64,000 nt of DNA from Rhynchosporium graminicola. Taxonomy: Eukaryota > Ascomycota > Leotiomycetes > Helotiales > Ploettnerulaceae. Every line of letters begins with the position of its first letter. The first letter of the stretch is position 1. The notes beneath the pieces were generated by a model. The model ran no database searches and was not told where the DNA came from. It saw only the letters and a program-made list of their open reading frames with translations. Shown here in pieces: positions 24,370 through 37,629 of the stretch. Made by a program: the position numbers and the translations under genes. The DNA lies in the NCBI GenBank assembly GCA_900074885.1, contig FJUW01000003.1:897273-961272 (forward strand), read 5' to 3'.

Positions 24370-25689
24370 CTTGATGAGTTGTCTTGCGATTGCAAATTGA
24401 AGGTTGCGAGAGTTGAAAGCTGAGTATTTTCAGGCAGACGAGAAGTTTTTATCGTGTGTGCGAGTCTTGCCTTGGGTGGGGCTGAGGACGGGATTGCGCT
24501 AGAGGCTAAGCGAGATAGTAAACAAAGATGAACTCGACTTGAACACTCCGCTTCGACATCAGGCAGCCGTGCAGTTGCAGATATATGAGGTGAAATCAAT
24601 TGTATTTACTCAGGCAGAGTGATTTTTGAAGCTAAGCGCGGAAATGCCGGCCGCTTTTGTATTTTCAAGTTTAGGCTGAGAGTTGAAGATAACAATCAAG
24701 CTTCAGAAGATGAGGGTTTTCGACTCAACTATATTGTATTAGCATCTTCAAGACTCGAAAGAGAAATTTAATAGGAAGGAGAAAAGAGCCTTGACTAACT
24801 TTTGCGTCTTGTTTTTTTTGTGACTCGAAAGACGTTAGTTGTTGAATGTGATTCGAGACGCGTTCATAAGTTGTAAATTCTCGAAATCACAACCCATAAC
24901 ACCCTACTTAGGTACATGACGTTGTCATCTGACAGAACTCTTTTTCCTCTTTAGCAGGTCTTTGAGGATTGAACCGGATCAGCGCTTGATTGTCTCAACA
25001 GCGTCGCAATAGTAGGCACCTTATTCCTTTCCAATTTTTAGCCTTTAAAAGGTGTAATACTTCAAGCTTGAAATGTCAGCATATCGTGAACTCTGCCTGC
25101 TCCTCGTCTTTAAGCTGCGCGTCTTGTGAGCCCTACATAGACAACTAAAAACAACAAAGACGAATTGGCAACATCCTACTTGAGTTCTCTCCTCAATCTT
25201 TTCAATTCAGCTGTACACGCTGAGTCCTACGAGATATCTATTTTTTCTGACTGAATTAGTCTCTTGGATACAACAGTGGGTGACTCGATATCTAAACCCA
25301 TCATATAATTCATATTATACCAGAGCTCGGGGACCTGACTCCATGGCGATGCGTGTATTGCGAAGGTAAGGAAATAAATGTATGTCACCCCGACCCACTC
25401 AATATTCATTCAACCATCTAGAAACTCTAAATAGATATACAAAGCTTCTTGTGCTTGCATCTTTCAATCTAGCATCCGCCGTAGCATATCTCTGTTGCAG
25501 TACCTTCACGCAGCCTGATGTCAAGGATTGGAAGAAGTTGGATACGAGGCTTGGTTTCGTTCCCCTAACTAATGTACATTTGCTACCACTGAATAATCCT
25601 TCCATGAAACAAATCTTCTATTGTATCATATTCATGCTACGGAGTGAGTACTCATACGAAATTTCAAGGCTACAGCTTTAATTCTCCCC
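24370..25689. other. Intergenic region, 1.3 kb
   Basis: Upstream region of the repeat-protein gene and 3' flank of the glutathione S-transferase gene. A T-run lies at about 24810-24820. The frames at 25227-25681 are short and unrecognised. No gene is called. Confidence 0.4.
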
Positions 25690-26592
25690 CTAAGGCGAAG
25701 AGTACTTATAGTCATACTGCTTCTTCGCCTCGTCACCCAACTTCTTCAACTTATCCTCCGCCTCCTTAAAGCCTTCCTCGCTCTTCAACCTTTCCACATA
25801 AGCCTCATTGACAATCTTGCTCTCACTCGGGACAGCAAGACCCTTCTTGACCGCCGGTCTATCATTGATACTCTTCCACCACCTCTCCACATTCGGGAAA
25901 TTGCTAAGATCTACACCTGCGAAATACGAGACGTTGACCCAGCTGAAAGACGCAATATCGGCAATACTGTACTTTCCACGACCGGGTCCGACAAGGTAGT
26001 CGCGGTTGGAGAGTTGCGTGTCGAGAATGCCGTAGAGGCGCTCGGATTCGCCGACGTAGCGTTGCGTGGGGTAAGGAATGCGCTCTTTTGCGAGGCGGTA
26101 GAAATGATTGGCTTGGCCTTGCATCGGGCCCTAGAATCTGTCAATAAGAAGACGATGCATCATTTCTTCACTCTCCAACTGAAAAGAAGAAGGAGAAGAG
26201 CGTAGGAGATCACATACCAAACCACCATGCTGCCAAGCTACCCACTGCTCACACCGACTCAAATCATCGGCATCTTTAAAGCTAAACTTCTGCTCTGTAT
26301 CATAATGTCTCGTCAAATACGTCAAAATCGCCGCTCCCTCAAAGACCGAGAAATCATTCCTATCATGATCGACAATAGCGGGAATACGTCCATTTGGAGA
26401 ATGTTTCGTGAACCACGCTTCTTTCTGGATGTTCTCCATGATGTTGATGCTTTGGAACACGTATTGGGTTCCGTAGGTGGCTTTAAGTTCTTCGAGCAAG
26501 ATGGAGGCTTTATGTCCGTTGGGAGTGCCGAAGGTGAGGAGTTCGATGCCAGATTTGGCGACGAGGCCGGTTGGGCGGGAGGAGGATGACAT
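25690..26592 (-). CDS. Glutathione S-transferase, Ure2p-like
   Basis: Cytosolic-type glutathione transferase of 271 aa, two exons (26218-26592 and 25690-26130). The N-terminal thioredoxin-like domain shows TFGTPNGHKASILLEEL, the cis-proline segment SPNGRIPAIVDHD, and FSVFEGAAILTYL, where Glu and the small residue after it bind the gamma-glutamyl part of glutathione. The all-helical second domain includes YSIADIASFSWVN. This pattern is that of the fungal Ure2p-like class, which conjugates electrophiles or reduces peroxides; the substrate cannot be told. I start at MSSSSRPTG (26592). The frame is open to an upstream ATG at 26703, which would add a hydrophobic 37-residue leader. The neighbouring MFS exporter may or may not be related in function. 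Confidence 0.88.
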
Positions 26593-26710
26593 TGTTCGGA
26601 GAACTGGGGTGTTTATTTTGGATGTTTGGTAGATTCGCCGGAGGGGTGAGTTGAACATGAAGAGTGTGAAGATGATCAAGAGGAGGCGGAAGGTTAGGTG
26701 CATGAGCTTG

Positions 26711-26733
26711 TTATATATATATATATATATATA
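26711..26733. repeat. TA dinucleotide run upstream of the GST gene
   Basis: A run of about 11 TA units ends 8 bp before the upstream ATG of the glutathione S-transferase frame and about 120 bp before the start I prefer. It could serve as a TATA-like element, which would place the transcription start downstream of the upstream ATG; that is inference. Confidence 0.6.
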
Positions 26734-27628
26734 CTGGACCTCTCAAGGTATTCTCTCTAGTGCTTTCGGACTTTATGTGGAAGTCGCATTGGCCAATTGA
26801 ATTGCTTAACAATCAACGAGATGTCCAGTGTTCCAATTCCCACTGCTGTTTTGATCTTGAGTTGATCGATTACGAGCAGCCAAGCATGATTTGGAAGCTG
26901 CCAGCTGGAGGAAGCTATGGTGGGGCAGAATAGCGATGACGTCAGCCCCCACTACACTACGAGCATAATACCGGTATTACTTTTACTTTCGGGAATAGGG
27001 GAAGGACCAACGAGGTACGGATGCGAGGATGCGCTCCGCCAGAGATCTGCAGATGGGTAGAAAAGTGTTGGTGGAACTTTGGCTAATCATAAGCTTTGCA
27101 ATCGAGGAGTGATTGAGCAACCAACATCACCGACTTCCTCTTCGGTAGTTTGGACAAATAATATTCTCATTTCTGAGGATGGCAAAGTCTTGCTTTCACA
27201 TAGAGCTCGTTGAGAGAATAATCTGGGGAGAGGGATCCCTCCAAGCAACTATCTGGCCAAGTACTCCAATCGAATCTCTCTCGCCTTGCTTTTACCAAAA
27301 AAAAAAGATGCCGTAGCAAGAAAACAACCCTAAGCGAAGGACCATTGTCAAAGATATTACAAACATCTTGCAGTCCACGCTGGCTTTCTTCACTGTCACA
27401 CTACTAGAACATGCAGGTAGTTGTCATCGAAGAGCACAAATTCCAGAACATGAAAAACATGCCTGGTTGTATCCGAAACTTCAAACCGGATCTTACAAAC
27501 TTGTTTGAAGCGGAAATAGGAGCCCCTCTATTTGCAGAGTTATATATATACATATAAAGTGAGTGATTGAGGCATCCGGATCATACCAGCTATATTCAAA
27601 CTTCCTCCAATCCCTTTCCCAACCCAGG
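26734..27628. other. Intergenic between GST and MFS transporter
   Basis: About 0.9 kb with no recognisable gene. It holds the upstream region of the GST gene and the 3' flank of the transporter. An A-run lies at about 27297-27306. Confidence 0.4.
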
Positions 27629-30439
27629 CTACGCACCAGCAGCAGCAACGATCTTCTTCCCCTTAGTATTCTTCCACTCCACTCCACACGCACAAATCGT
27701 CGCGATTCCCCCCACCACAATCGGAAACACATACGCCTGCTGCAACCCCGCCATGTACGCCTTCAGAACCGCCGGCAACTCGTTCGGTGCGATGAATTTC
27801 TTGAGGGAAGTCGCTCCAATATGGATGACGGTTTGGGCGTCGACGTCAGGTGCGTATTTGGGCAGGTTGCTGGAGAGACCGTTGGAGAAGACGTTTTGGG
27901 CTATGGAGATGGCGATGGCGCCCCCCAGGGAGTTGAAAAATATTGCGATGGCGTTGCCCGTCGGCATGTCTGCTGGGGAGAGGACGACTTGGACGGCCAC
28001 GAACGGGACTGTTACAATGGGTTAACTGATGCTTGGGCAATATGAGAGTTTCTTTGGGCTTACTTTGGACGCCACAACCGGCACCCAATCCAGAGAGGAA
28101 TTCTAGGATAGTGTTAGCTAAGCTGTTTGATATAGTCGAAAGATTAAAGTGCAACTCACGATACCCAACCCATTCTCCAGCAGAGGATTTCACCGTCAAG
28201 GTATAGATCATCCCAGCTCCGACGGCGAAGATAGCACTTCCGAATATCATAAAAGGCTTGTACCACCCCAGAGCCGTGATAGCAGCCCCTATGATGATAG
28301 AAGACACGATGATTGATCCCAAGTACGGGATTGTACGAATTCCAGACTCTTCAGCTGTCGTGCCTTTTACTGCTTGGAAGTAGAATGGTACATAGAAGAT
28401 ATGTGTCTGGGTCATTTAGCTGCATTTCATTCCAAATTTTGACGACTTTGATAGAACTTACATAGAGACCCATGGACAAGAAACACGAGTACATGCTAGA
28501 GAAAAAGACAGTTTTCTGAAGGAAAATCCTTGGTGGAATCGTAGCTCGATCTCCACGTCGAAATTGTAGAGCGATGAAGACGGTGAGCAGAAGTCCAAAT
28601 CCTAGTATACAGCCCCAGACTTTCGAGTTACTCCACGCGTATTGTGTGCCTCCCCATTGTAATGCTAGGAGAAGACAGACGATAGCGCAGATCAAGAAGA
28701 GAGCACCGAGGAGATCGATCTCTAGGATTTTTTGCTTGGTAGTCATTCCGGAGTCTTTCCGAACAGGAGGCTTGAAAAAGAACCACACTACTGCAATTGA
28801 TATTACTCCGAATGGTATATTGATCTGATTTCCTTCGTCAATCACATGCAGACAAAGTCAGCGATTCGCAAGATTAAAAACTCACCCAAAAACACCATCT
28901 CCAAGACACCTTGTCAGTCTGTATGCAGTGAGGGTTAGTCTTACTAAATAGTATGTCGGAAGGAGGACGGATAGTATGTCGGAAGGAGGACGGACTATGT
29001 ATATCTCAAGAGACTCTTGAAACATTGAAAATGAGAACATGAACTTCACATACCAATACCCCTCCAAGTAGAGGTCCCACCACACTCGAAATGCCAAACA
29101 TACTGCTTAGGGCCGCAATGAAGATCGCTCGCCTTTTGAGGGGTACACTGAATCCTATGATTGTCATGCTCCCAGAAAATAAACCACTTGCTCCGGTTCC
29201 AGCTACGGCTCGTCCCACAATTAGCATGGAGGAATTCTTTGCAGCGGCGCAGATAACGGAGCCGATCTCGAAGACGATAATGGCGGCGATATATGTGTAT
29301 TTTACATTGAAGTAGGTGTAAACTCTGCCAAACGAAGGTTGGAGCGCAGTGGTCGTCAAAAGGTAGGAGGAGCCGTACCTGGATCGGTTAGTTGATGACC
29401 CTATATAAGGAGAAGTGTTGACAGGAGTATGAACTGTGACTTGTCTACTCAGAGGCTGGGCAAGTTGTGTCTGGCGAAGCGAGGGTCTGTATTCCCTTAA
29501 CAAAGTGATCAAACAATAGTGTGACTTCAAAGTATTACTGTACGAAATCTCCTGTCATTCGGAGCCCAAGTCGCGAAATGAATACAGGATATCGCGAAAA
29601 TTATACTTTAAAGTCGCATGATTGTTTGATAACTATGCTTAGTTGATGAGCTTGCTGAGCACGAGAGGAAATTGCCTGGCCGAGCTCACACCTCGCAAGG
29701 ATAAAGTCGTGCCGAAAGTAAGAGGGAGGTTGTAAAAATAGGAATGCTGAGCTTACCATCCAACATCGTTGAGAGAATCAAATACGGAAGTGATCTTTGG
29801 TATCGCTGTTGCGATGATGGTATTATCTGTCTGGAGTTAGAAGGGTTTAATCTGATAATCATATTTCCCATTAGTGTCCACAGGTCACACCTAAAATCCT
29901 GCATTGAATCACAGGAGTTTCTCACGCTCTCCAATACACCTCGGTACACATTTAAATCCATAACCGAGAAATCCAGAAGGAAAAAAGACACATTATGACT
30001 TACCCAAAGCAACGGTGAAAGTGACCAAACAAAGTCCCAATGTCAAAAAACCCAACTGTAACTTTCCCAGGTAAACAACAGCATCCTCCTCCTCCTCCTC
30101 CTCCTCTCCATTGGCATTTTCCTTACTCTTATCCACCTCGGCACCTACAACCACCTCCTTCTCATTTTCAGTAACATGCGTCTCTTTCTCAACAAACCCT
30201 GATTGCTCCACGGTATCCGTGTGAGACTCGCTTGGCTGATCATGTTTCTCAAAAGCACTTGAACTCTCTTTCGTTCCCTCTGAATTCTTCCCTACCGACC
30301 CAACAGTTCCTAACACAGGCGCAGCAATAGGAACCTGGGTCTTACTTATACGTGCTTGTTCATGTGTTGTCGTCGAAATATGCTCTTTCAGGCTATGGTC
30401 TTCGCTCGGCGTACCAGGTGAAGCGTCGGCACTTGCCAT
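27629..30439 (-). CDS. MFS drug/metabolite exporter, 14-TM (DHA2) type
   Basis: 630 aa from eight exons: 30004-30439, 29757-29826, 29054-29378, 28886-28918, 28462-28824, 28160-28406, 28064-28102 and 27629-28008. The first about 135 residues are hydrophilic and acidic with a poly-Glu run, then membrane segments begin. Key marks are LDNTIIATAIPKIT after helix 1, SSYLLTTTALQPSFGRVYT, the antiporter motif C in SSVVGPLLGGVL, and SWRWCFWINIPFGV. This is the pattern of H+-coupled 14-helix fungal exporters, which expel drugs, toxins or secondary metabolites. No biosynthetic genes lie nearby, so the substrate is unknown. Several exons are small (33 and 39 nt), and two introns are long for this genome (177 and 378 bp). 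Confidence 0.9.
28949..28994. repeat. Perfect 23-bp tandem duplication in an MFS intron
   Basis: Two identical adjacent copies of a 23-bp unit (28949-28971 and 28972-28994; unit begins TAGTATGTCGGAAGG) lie inside the intron at 28919-29053 of the transporter gene. Confidence 0.9.
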
Positions 30440-31829
30440 GTCCTGGGGCGCAGTAAGCGCTGTGATTGGACCTCAGGAGGCGAAATAAGCTTTTGGGGCC
30501 CTCTTTTTAAATGCGAATACGCGAGATGCGGGGATGAGTACTGAAGGTGTTGGCTTGATAGTATTGTACTTGTGTCTCAGGACAAAGAATTGAGACGGAA
30601 TGTTTGAGAAGAAAGATTGCAAGACCTTTCGAAAATTATAGGTGAAGTAAAAGTAGGTTGCTGGACACATGTTTCCGAGCCATATGTTTAATTCCCTTCC
30701 TGGCCCACGAACGGCGGAAATGCGAACTCTGTTGATGGTTTGACCAATCGTGCAGGCATATTGAATCCGAATACGCTGAAGAGGGTCGGGAATAGCAGCT
30801 GTCGCAAGATATTATCCAATACCATAGGTAGGTACTCGGGAAGTTCATCTCGGTACCTTTACGAGTCTTCGTAAGTTTGGAATTTCCTGTGTTTGTAAGG
30901 ATCTAGCCGAATTATCTGTACTTACATTGATATGCTGGCACTTGGGGATGGAAATTGTAGAGAGTTGGTACATAGGGTAGACAGCTCTATGGAGTAAGTA
31001 CGGGGTAATGAACCGATGCACTTCCTACTATACTCTTGGACGCTCGAAAGCACGCGAGTATTATGATATTGCTGTAAGTTATACTCATGCGAGTCATGAT
31101 AGTGACGAGTACGGCTGTCACGATGTGTGTTCATGGCTTATCTCCAGAGTTGAGTCCTTTCTGAGAGTACTTTAGTAGTTCACTTCTCTAGGATATAGAA
31201 GATAAGTTGAATGGATGACTTCAACATGTCGTTGGGCTTGGTCCTTAAAATTAGATGCCATTCCGATCGCAATGTACTCCAAAGCCTAGCTGACTGCCTA
31301 CAAGTGCTCAGATACTCAAGATCTATGACATGGCAAAGTATTCTTATGTCTATGGCTGTGGCTCAGGAACCGTAAGATCTTATACTTTGAAAAGGTAGCT
31401 CTTATGGATCGTACATTTAAGCTTGAAGGGTCTGTAATAGAGACTTGGGGCGAAAAGAAAACAGAAGTCTGTGGGTTCCGACCGTCTACAAGGTATCCCC
31501 CATCGTAAAGTCAAAGTGCCACTAATAGAGAGTGGAAATGCAGAAAGCTAACACACTGCAAAGCCACAGAAGCCAATTTAAATGCTGTTCGACTTGATTC
31601 GACTCAAGCCCATGAGCACCTGCCTGCCGCTCATCTCACAACCCGGATCTTATCGCGTGTCATGGAGTCCTGAAAATGGTATGTTGCTTTGGTCGAGGCA
31701 GAATACAAAGCAAGACCTCAGCTACCCCATCCTGGTCGTACATCACGCTGTTTCATCCCTTGCACCGAATCTGCTATTGCGCCGCCCATAATGTTGTAAA
31801 TCCCAATCTAGTTGCTTCATCGCTTTTCT
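30440..31829. other. Intergenic region, 1.4 kb
   Basis: Upstream region of the MFS gene and 3' flank of the p24 gene. The open frames here (for example 30473-30670, 30922-31134 and 31582-31791) are short and unrecognised. I see no repeat or RNA gene. Confidence 0.4.
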
Positions 31830-32597
31830 CTATACGACCCGTTTGACCTATGCAGGCATTCAGTTTACCAACTCATCACGCCATAGCGCTCGGAACTGTT
31901 CTTGCCTACCTCAAAGAAACGCTTCAACCACCAGACTTGGAAGATACCCTCGGCGACCAAGACAGCCATCTGGAATATACTCCACCACTTGACTCTGCCG
32001 TTCGTGCTTTCTGCGGTGTTGCGGTGGTTTCGTTCGCGGAGAACGATGTAGGATTGTTCATCCTTAACTTGGGCGAGGAGTTCGGAGAGGTGACGGACTT
32101 ATTACTGTTAGCAGAGGTTCAACGGCTAGAAGGTTGCAGGCTTACCTTCGGCCTCTAATGGGTCTGAGGGGGCTTCTGCTTCTGGAACGTATACTATTCC
32201 GTGAACGTTGAAAGAGACATCTTTGCTTGTCGCAGCCCAGTGCTCATTGCTGAAGCAATAGATATACTTGCCGTCATGCGCGGCATCAAAGGAATGATCT
32301 CCGTTTGACACGGATCTTAGATGGACCTCGTAGCCTCCTGATGGATTTTGGATCTACTGAATCAATAATTGTACGAAGATTGAGGAACAAAGACCGTACC
32401 CAGAAATCAATGTGCAGGTTTCCTGCACTGCCGAACTCTTTATCACCGACTTGGTATGTGACTGTCATCTTATCGTCCTTGTGTAGCATCTCGTGGAAAC
32501 ACTCTCTGCCGTAAGCTTTGAGCTGGATATTGTGCGCAATAGCAGTGCCTAGGAGACTGATCGCCGCCAGGAGTATGGAAGGGGTTGAGAATCGCAT
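31830..32597 (-). CDS. p24/EMP24 family cargo receptor, ERP-type
   Basis: Type I membrane protein of the p24 family that cycles in COPI/COPII vesicles between ER and Golgi. Four exons (32400-32597, 32146-32353, 31910-32097, 31830-31847) give 203 aa. There is a signal peptide (MRFSTPSILLAAISLLGTAIAH), a GOLD domain with DFWIQNPSGGYEVH and GKYIYCFSNEHW, a helical stem (VKDEQSYIVLRERNHRNTAE), one membrane helix and the short tail RFFEVKRVV. The tail has the double Phe used for COPII binding and a C-terminal VV. The last 6 codons are on their own 18-nt exon. The sequence best fits the ERP2-like branch, but I cannot place it firmly among yeast paralogues. Confidence 0.92.
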
Positions 32598-34201
<1,604 letters not shown>

Positions 34202-35824
34202 ATTGGGCGTCATCTCTTCTATCGGTTCGATTGTACTTTACGAGCTCCCAAAAACAATCGAAATACGTCCATACACCTTCTCATCTCTCCGTCACTGGTA
34301 CTATCAATCTGGAATGATGATCATTCCAGTCTCTTCACTTCCACTCTTCATGAGAGGCGCAAGGGTGGTCATTGTACGATGAATCAAGCTACTGTGCTTT
34401 TTCCCAGGCTCCTGCATAGCTTCGGAGGAAATCGCAGGGCTCTGGTCCTCCAATTTTGATTTTTTCTGCGTCGCGCGGTGTCCTTTTGGCTTTCGACCTT
34501 TTCCTTATCGTCTACCAGGGTGCAAATCTTTGTGTGTTTCGGCAGCATGGTATAAAAGCTTTGCGGTAGATGGAGGGTCCTATGGTAGTCTAGCCCGGAA
34601 ATTGATCCCACAATTAGAAAATACAAATCTCCGTCTGGCCTGAATTGCTAATCTTTATGTGCAAACTTTATGTAGAAGGAGTGAGAGCTGTCTGTTCCGC
34701 TCCCTCCTTCGAACACGCAGTACGTCAAGTGTCATCGATGAGAGGGGAGAGTCAGTGCTTCACGAGTCATGGTTGGTGTCTGGTGGTCAAGCGAGAATTT
34801 GAGCTTCATGCTTGGCCCATCATGTGCAAAGGCCAGCTTTACAGATCAAAAATTGTCTGCAATTAAGTCAGCGACATATCGAAGCTCCTAGGTTTGTGAG
34901 GACCTCCTATGCTATCCGTTACCCTTCGTTGTCATTGCCCTTCTTCCCTTCCCACTTTTGCCTTCCACTTTACTGCTGTGTATACCTGCCATGTTCACTC
35001 TATCATCTACTTGTAAAAAGAGATCGGTATCGGCAATCGCGATGTAAAGTCCCAAATATATATATGGCTCTCTGTAAATGCGTCCATTCCTCACGAGCTA
35101 TGCATCATTCCGCATGTGTTGATATATGTTCTTCGGAAGAAATAAATCATTATGAGAAGAGGGTGTTGCTGCTGGAAACTGTTGTATCTGATAGGACGCT
35201 GAGTCTCGTTAGCTCTACTTTATGTTCGCTTGGCACGTCCTGCTACAGTTGTATTTTATGAAAACTCTAGCTTAGGATTGGACAACACATAACAAATAGC
35301 TTCTAAATTTCTGGAGGGTTGGAATGTTGTACTTCCTCTTGACTTTTACGATCGGCATTGTGATCGACACCGAATTCAGGCAAGAAAGTATATACTATCT
35401 TCATCTGCTCAGGGCAGCTATTGAGCTCCAAGATTGAAGACGAAATGCGGGCTTGGTTCTAACCTGGCTCAAACTCATCTATCTATTCATATTCGGCCTG
35501 TGTTATATCGTTATAACCAGTAGTCTGCCAGTGGATGTCTTGTCAATCAGCTATGACGAAAGGATAGAGGATAGCATGATGTATTCATGAGATGACTTCA
35601 CTTCTCCGTGCTTCACCGATGATTTTTAAGTACAACGTTATTATTCAACTACGCATCTGCCAACGACAAATTACTAGCAGTAGCGCCCTAGATCATCGAT
35701 GTTCCTGCACGTCCATCTCTTCTTACCTGTAAATACTTCCTTCCCTTCCAAGCTCCCCTCCTAAATCCAACACAACCCATTTCTCGAAAGCACTGTAATT
35801 AATTAAAACGACTCACCCTTCAAG
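34202..35824. other. Intergenic region, 1.6 kb
   Basis: 3' flank of ARF1 and upstream region of the small secreted protein gene. The open frames at 34645-34866 and 34812-35261 are not recognisable. No RNA gene or repeat was found. Confidence 0.4.
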
Positions 35825-36202
35825 ATGCATCTCTCAACTCTCACAACCCAATTGGTACTCATCACACTCACCCTCGTCTTCCTCTTCTCTGATACAGTCT
35901 TCGCCTCTACCTCTCTACCAGAAGACCTCGAGCGTCTTAGAGGACACATCCTTTCGCCAGGATGTGAAAATGCGCCTCATCGTATCACAGGAACCATTGG
36001 CGGCACTTCTATTAATTACACCGGTACCATTGAGCAGGTCATAGCTAAGATCAAGATTGAGAATCCCGGAATTGATATTGTTGCTCTGATCGCTGCTGAT
36101 TCTGCGCTCTTGAAATCAAGGTCACTTGCTCGGTCCAAGGACTTAAATGTGCTCGGGTTAATTGCTCTCGCGCAGTCGCTATCAGTGTTTGCAACGTGGT
36201 AA
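35825..36202 (+). CDS. Small secreted protein, unknown
   Basis: 125 aa with a clear signal peptide (MHLSTLTTQLVLITLTLVFL, with likely cleavage after VFA). The mature part is about 98 aa with a single cysteine and one N-glycosylation sequon (NYT). I do not recognise a family. A GT donor lies at the very end (TGGTAAG): reading through gives a Trp then stop, and splicing to the AG near 36263 would give a stop at the same place, so the protein length barely changes. It stands alone between ARF1 and the FMP30-like gene. It might be an effector-like protein, but few cysteines make that a weak guess. Confidence 0.6.
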   Translation: MHLSTLTTQLVLITLTLVFLFSDTVFASTSLPEDLERLRGHILSPGCENAPHRITGTIGGTSINYTGTIEQVIAKIKIENPGIDIVALIAADSALLKSRSLARSKDLNVLGLIALAQSLSVFATW

Positions 36203-37629
36203 GTCTCTTTCTGGTGCTGGTCTGAAGTGGTGTCTGAGGTTGGTGCTGACGTTTGAATTTAAGACATCGGATGAAAAAGGACTGTCGTGTGAATGTTGTA
36301 AGTCGCTTCGAATGTTCGATATTTGGAAACAGTTTGGATGTCGTACTGAGTATGGTGGGTTAATTGTGTAGTGGCTTCTTATGCCCAGGATATCATGGAT
36401 AGATGCACAATGCACATAATTAGACAGGATGATGTGTGCGGAGGACAGTATTGGGACACTGATAGTTACAATGTCAACATCCTTCACACCGAATGTTAAT
36501 TTGGCTGGCTGATGAGGCAATGGAGCTGGGTGGAAGGTGGAAGTTGGAGCTTGATTCCTTAACACGTTGGGAATTTTGGGATCCGAATGAGAACGTCGTG
36601 GATTTGGACCTCGCCTATCTTGAATCTCACAAGGCGGTTTTGATCGCGCATTCTCCTCTCCCCTTTGCAACCTGCGGGTATTTTAGCTTCTAGTATATGA
36701 AACCCATAATCTCAAATTAAACTCTACGAGCAAGGCTCCTTCTGTAGATTTACTAGTTACTCCAGTTCTGGCTTACCTGATTTTAACGTCAACAGTATGA
36801 ACAGCCCTAGGTATCGACTAGAAGCTTAAGTCTTAATACCGATTTTTGTTGACAAAATGAAGTTGATACCGTTCGGCTAGCGAAAGAGAACTTCGCTTGC
36901 TGCAGGGTTTACTCAGATGGACTTCATTATAAGAATGCAGGTCTAGAGTCGACGAAAGTATCGAAGATTTAAGAATAACTGATCCTCTTGAAGAATGAAC
37001 TATGGAGATAAGAACGTTTAATTCTGCTCCTCTTGGAATTGTTGTGCACCGTTGAGCGAGATAGATATGGTATAGGGCGTATCTGGCCAGGCCAGGTTCA
37101 GCGTGAAGGCATCAAATTATCACCACCGGGCAATTACATGCTTTTCTATTGCATCTCTATTCTCCATTGAGACCACGCTTATCACGAACAATTCACGAGT
37201 TGCTCTCCGGGAAAATCCAAAGATCCGAGCTTGACTTTCTTTCGCATACGGACTCGCCAAACTCGAAAGGTTAAATAGCATGACGCCTCGACCTCATCCT
37301 CTTGGCCCTGCACTCTGCTTACCGGCGTGCATCCAGCCCTTGTAATCACACCAAAGGCGAGCCAGCCCTAGGAGTAAGACAGCCTCAATTCGTTGGGGAA
37401 AGGAACGAATTGGAGGGATTTGCTATTCATCCGAACACCGATTTCAGTGCGGAAATCTAACTGGATTACGTCCTAACTCCGTCGACTAACGTTGACATGA
37501 CAGCATCTAGAATAGACGTGTTCAGCGTCAACCTCCCGTCCAGTGATTATCGGCGCAGGATTCTCTCAGTAGAGTAAGGGACATAACCTGCAGTGGTCCT
37601 CTCAATATTTCACATCTTTTGCGATTCCA
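36203..37629. other. Intergenic region, 1.4 kb
   Basis: No recognised gene. Open frames at 36182-36670 (minus) and 36493-36693 (plus) overlap each other and have no family resemblance. It holds the upstream region of the FMP30-like gene. Confidence 0.4.

Noticed and set aside
25690..30439. GST plus MFS exporter as part of a secondary-metabolite cluster
   Set aside because: No PKS, NRPS, terpene cyclase, P450 or pathway regulator lies nearby; the pair alone is not evidence for a cluster.
31850..32158. 102-codon plus-strand frame
   Set aside because: It is the antisense shadow of exon 3 of the p24 gene, whose splice junctions and motifs are clear.
36493..36693. 66-codon plus-strand frame after the small secreted protein
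   Set aside because: No signal peptide, no family, and it overlaps an equally long frame on the other strand.
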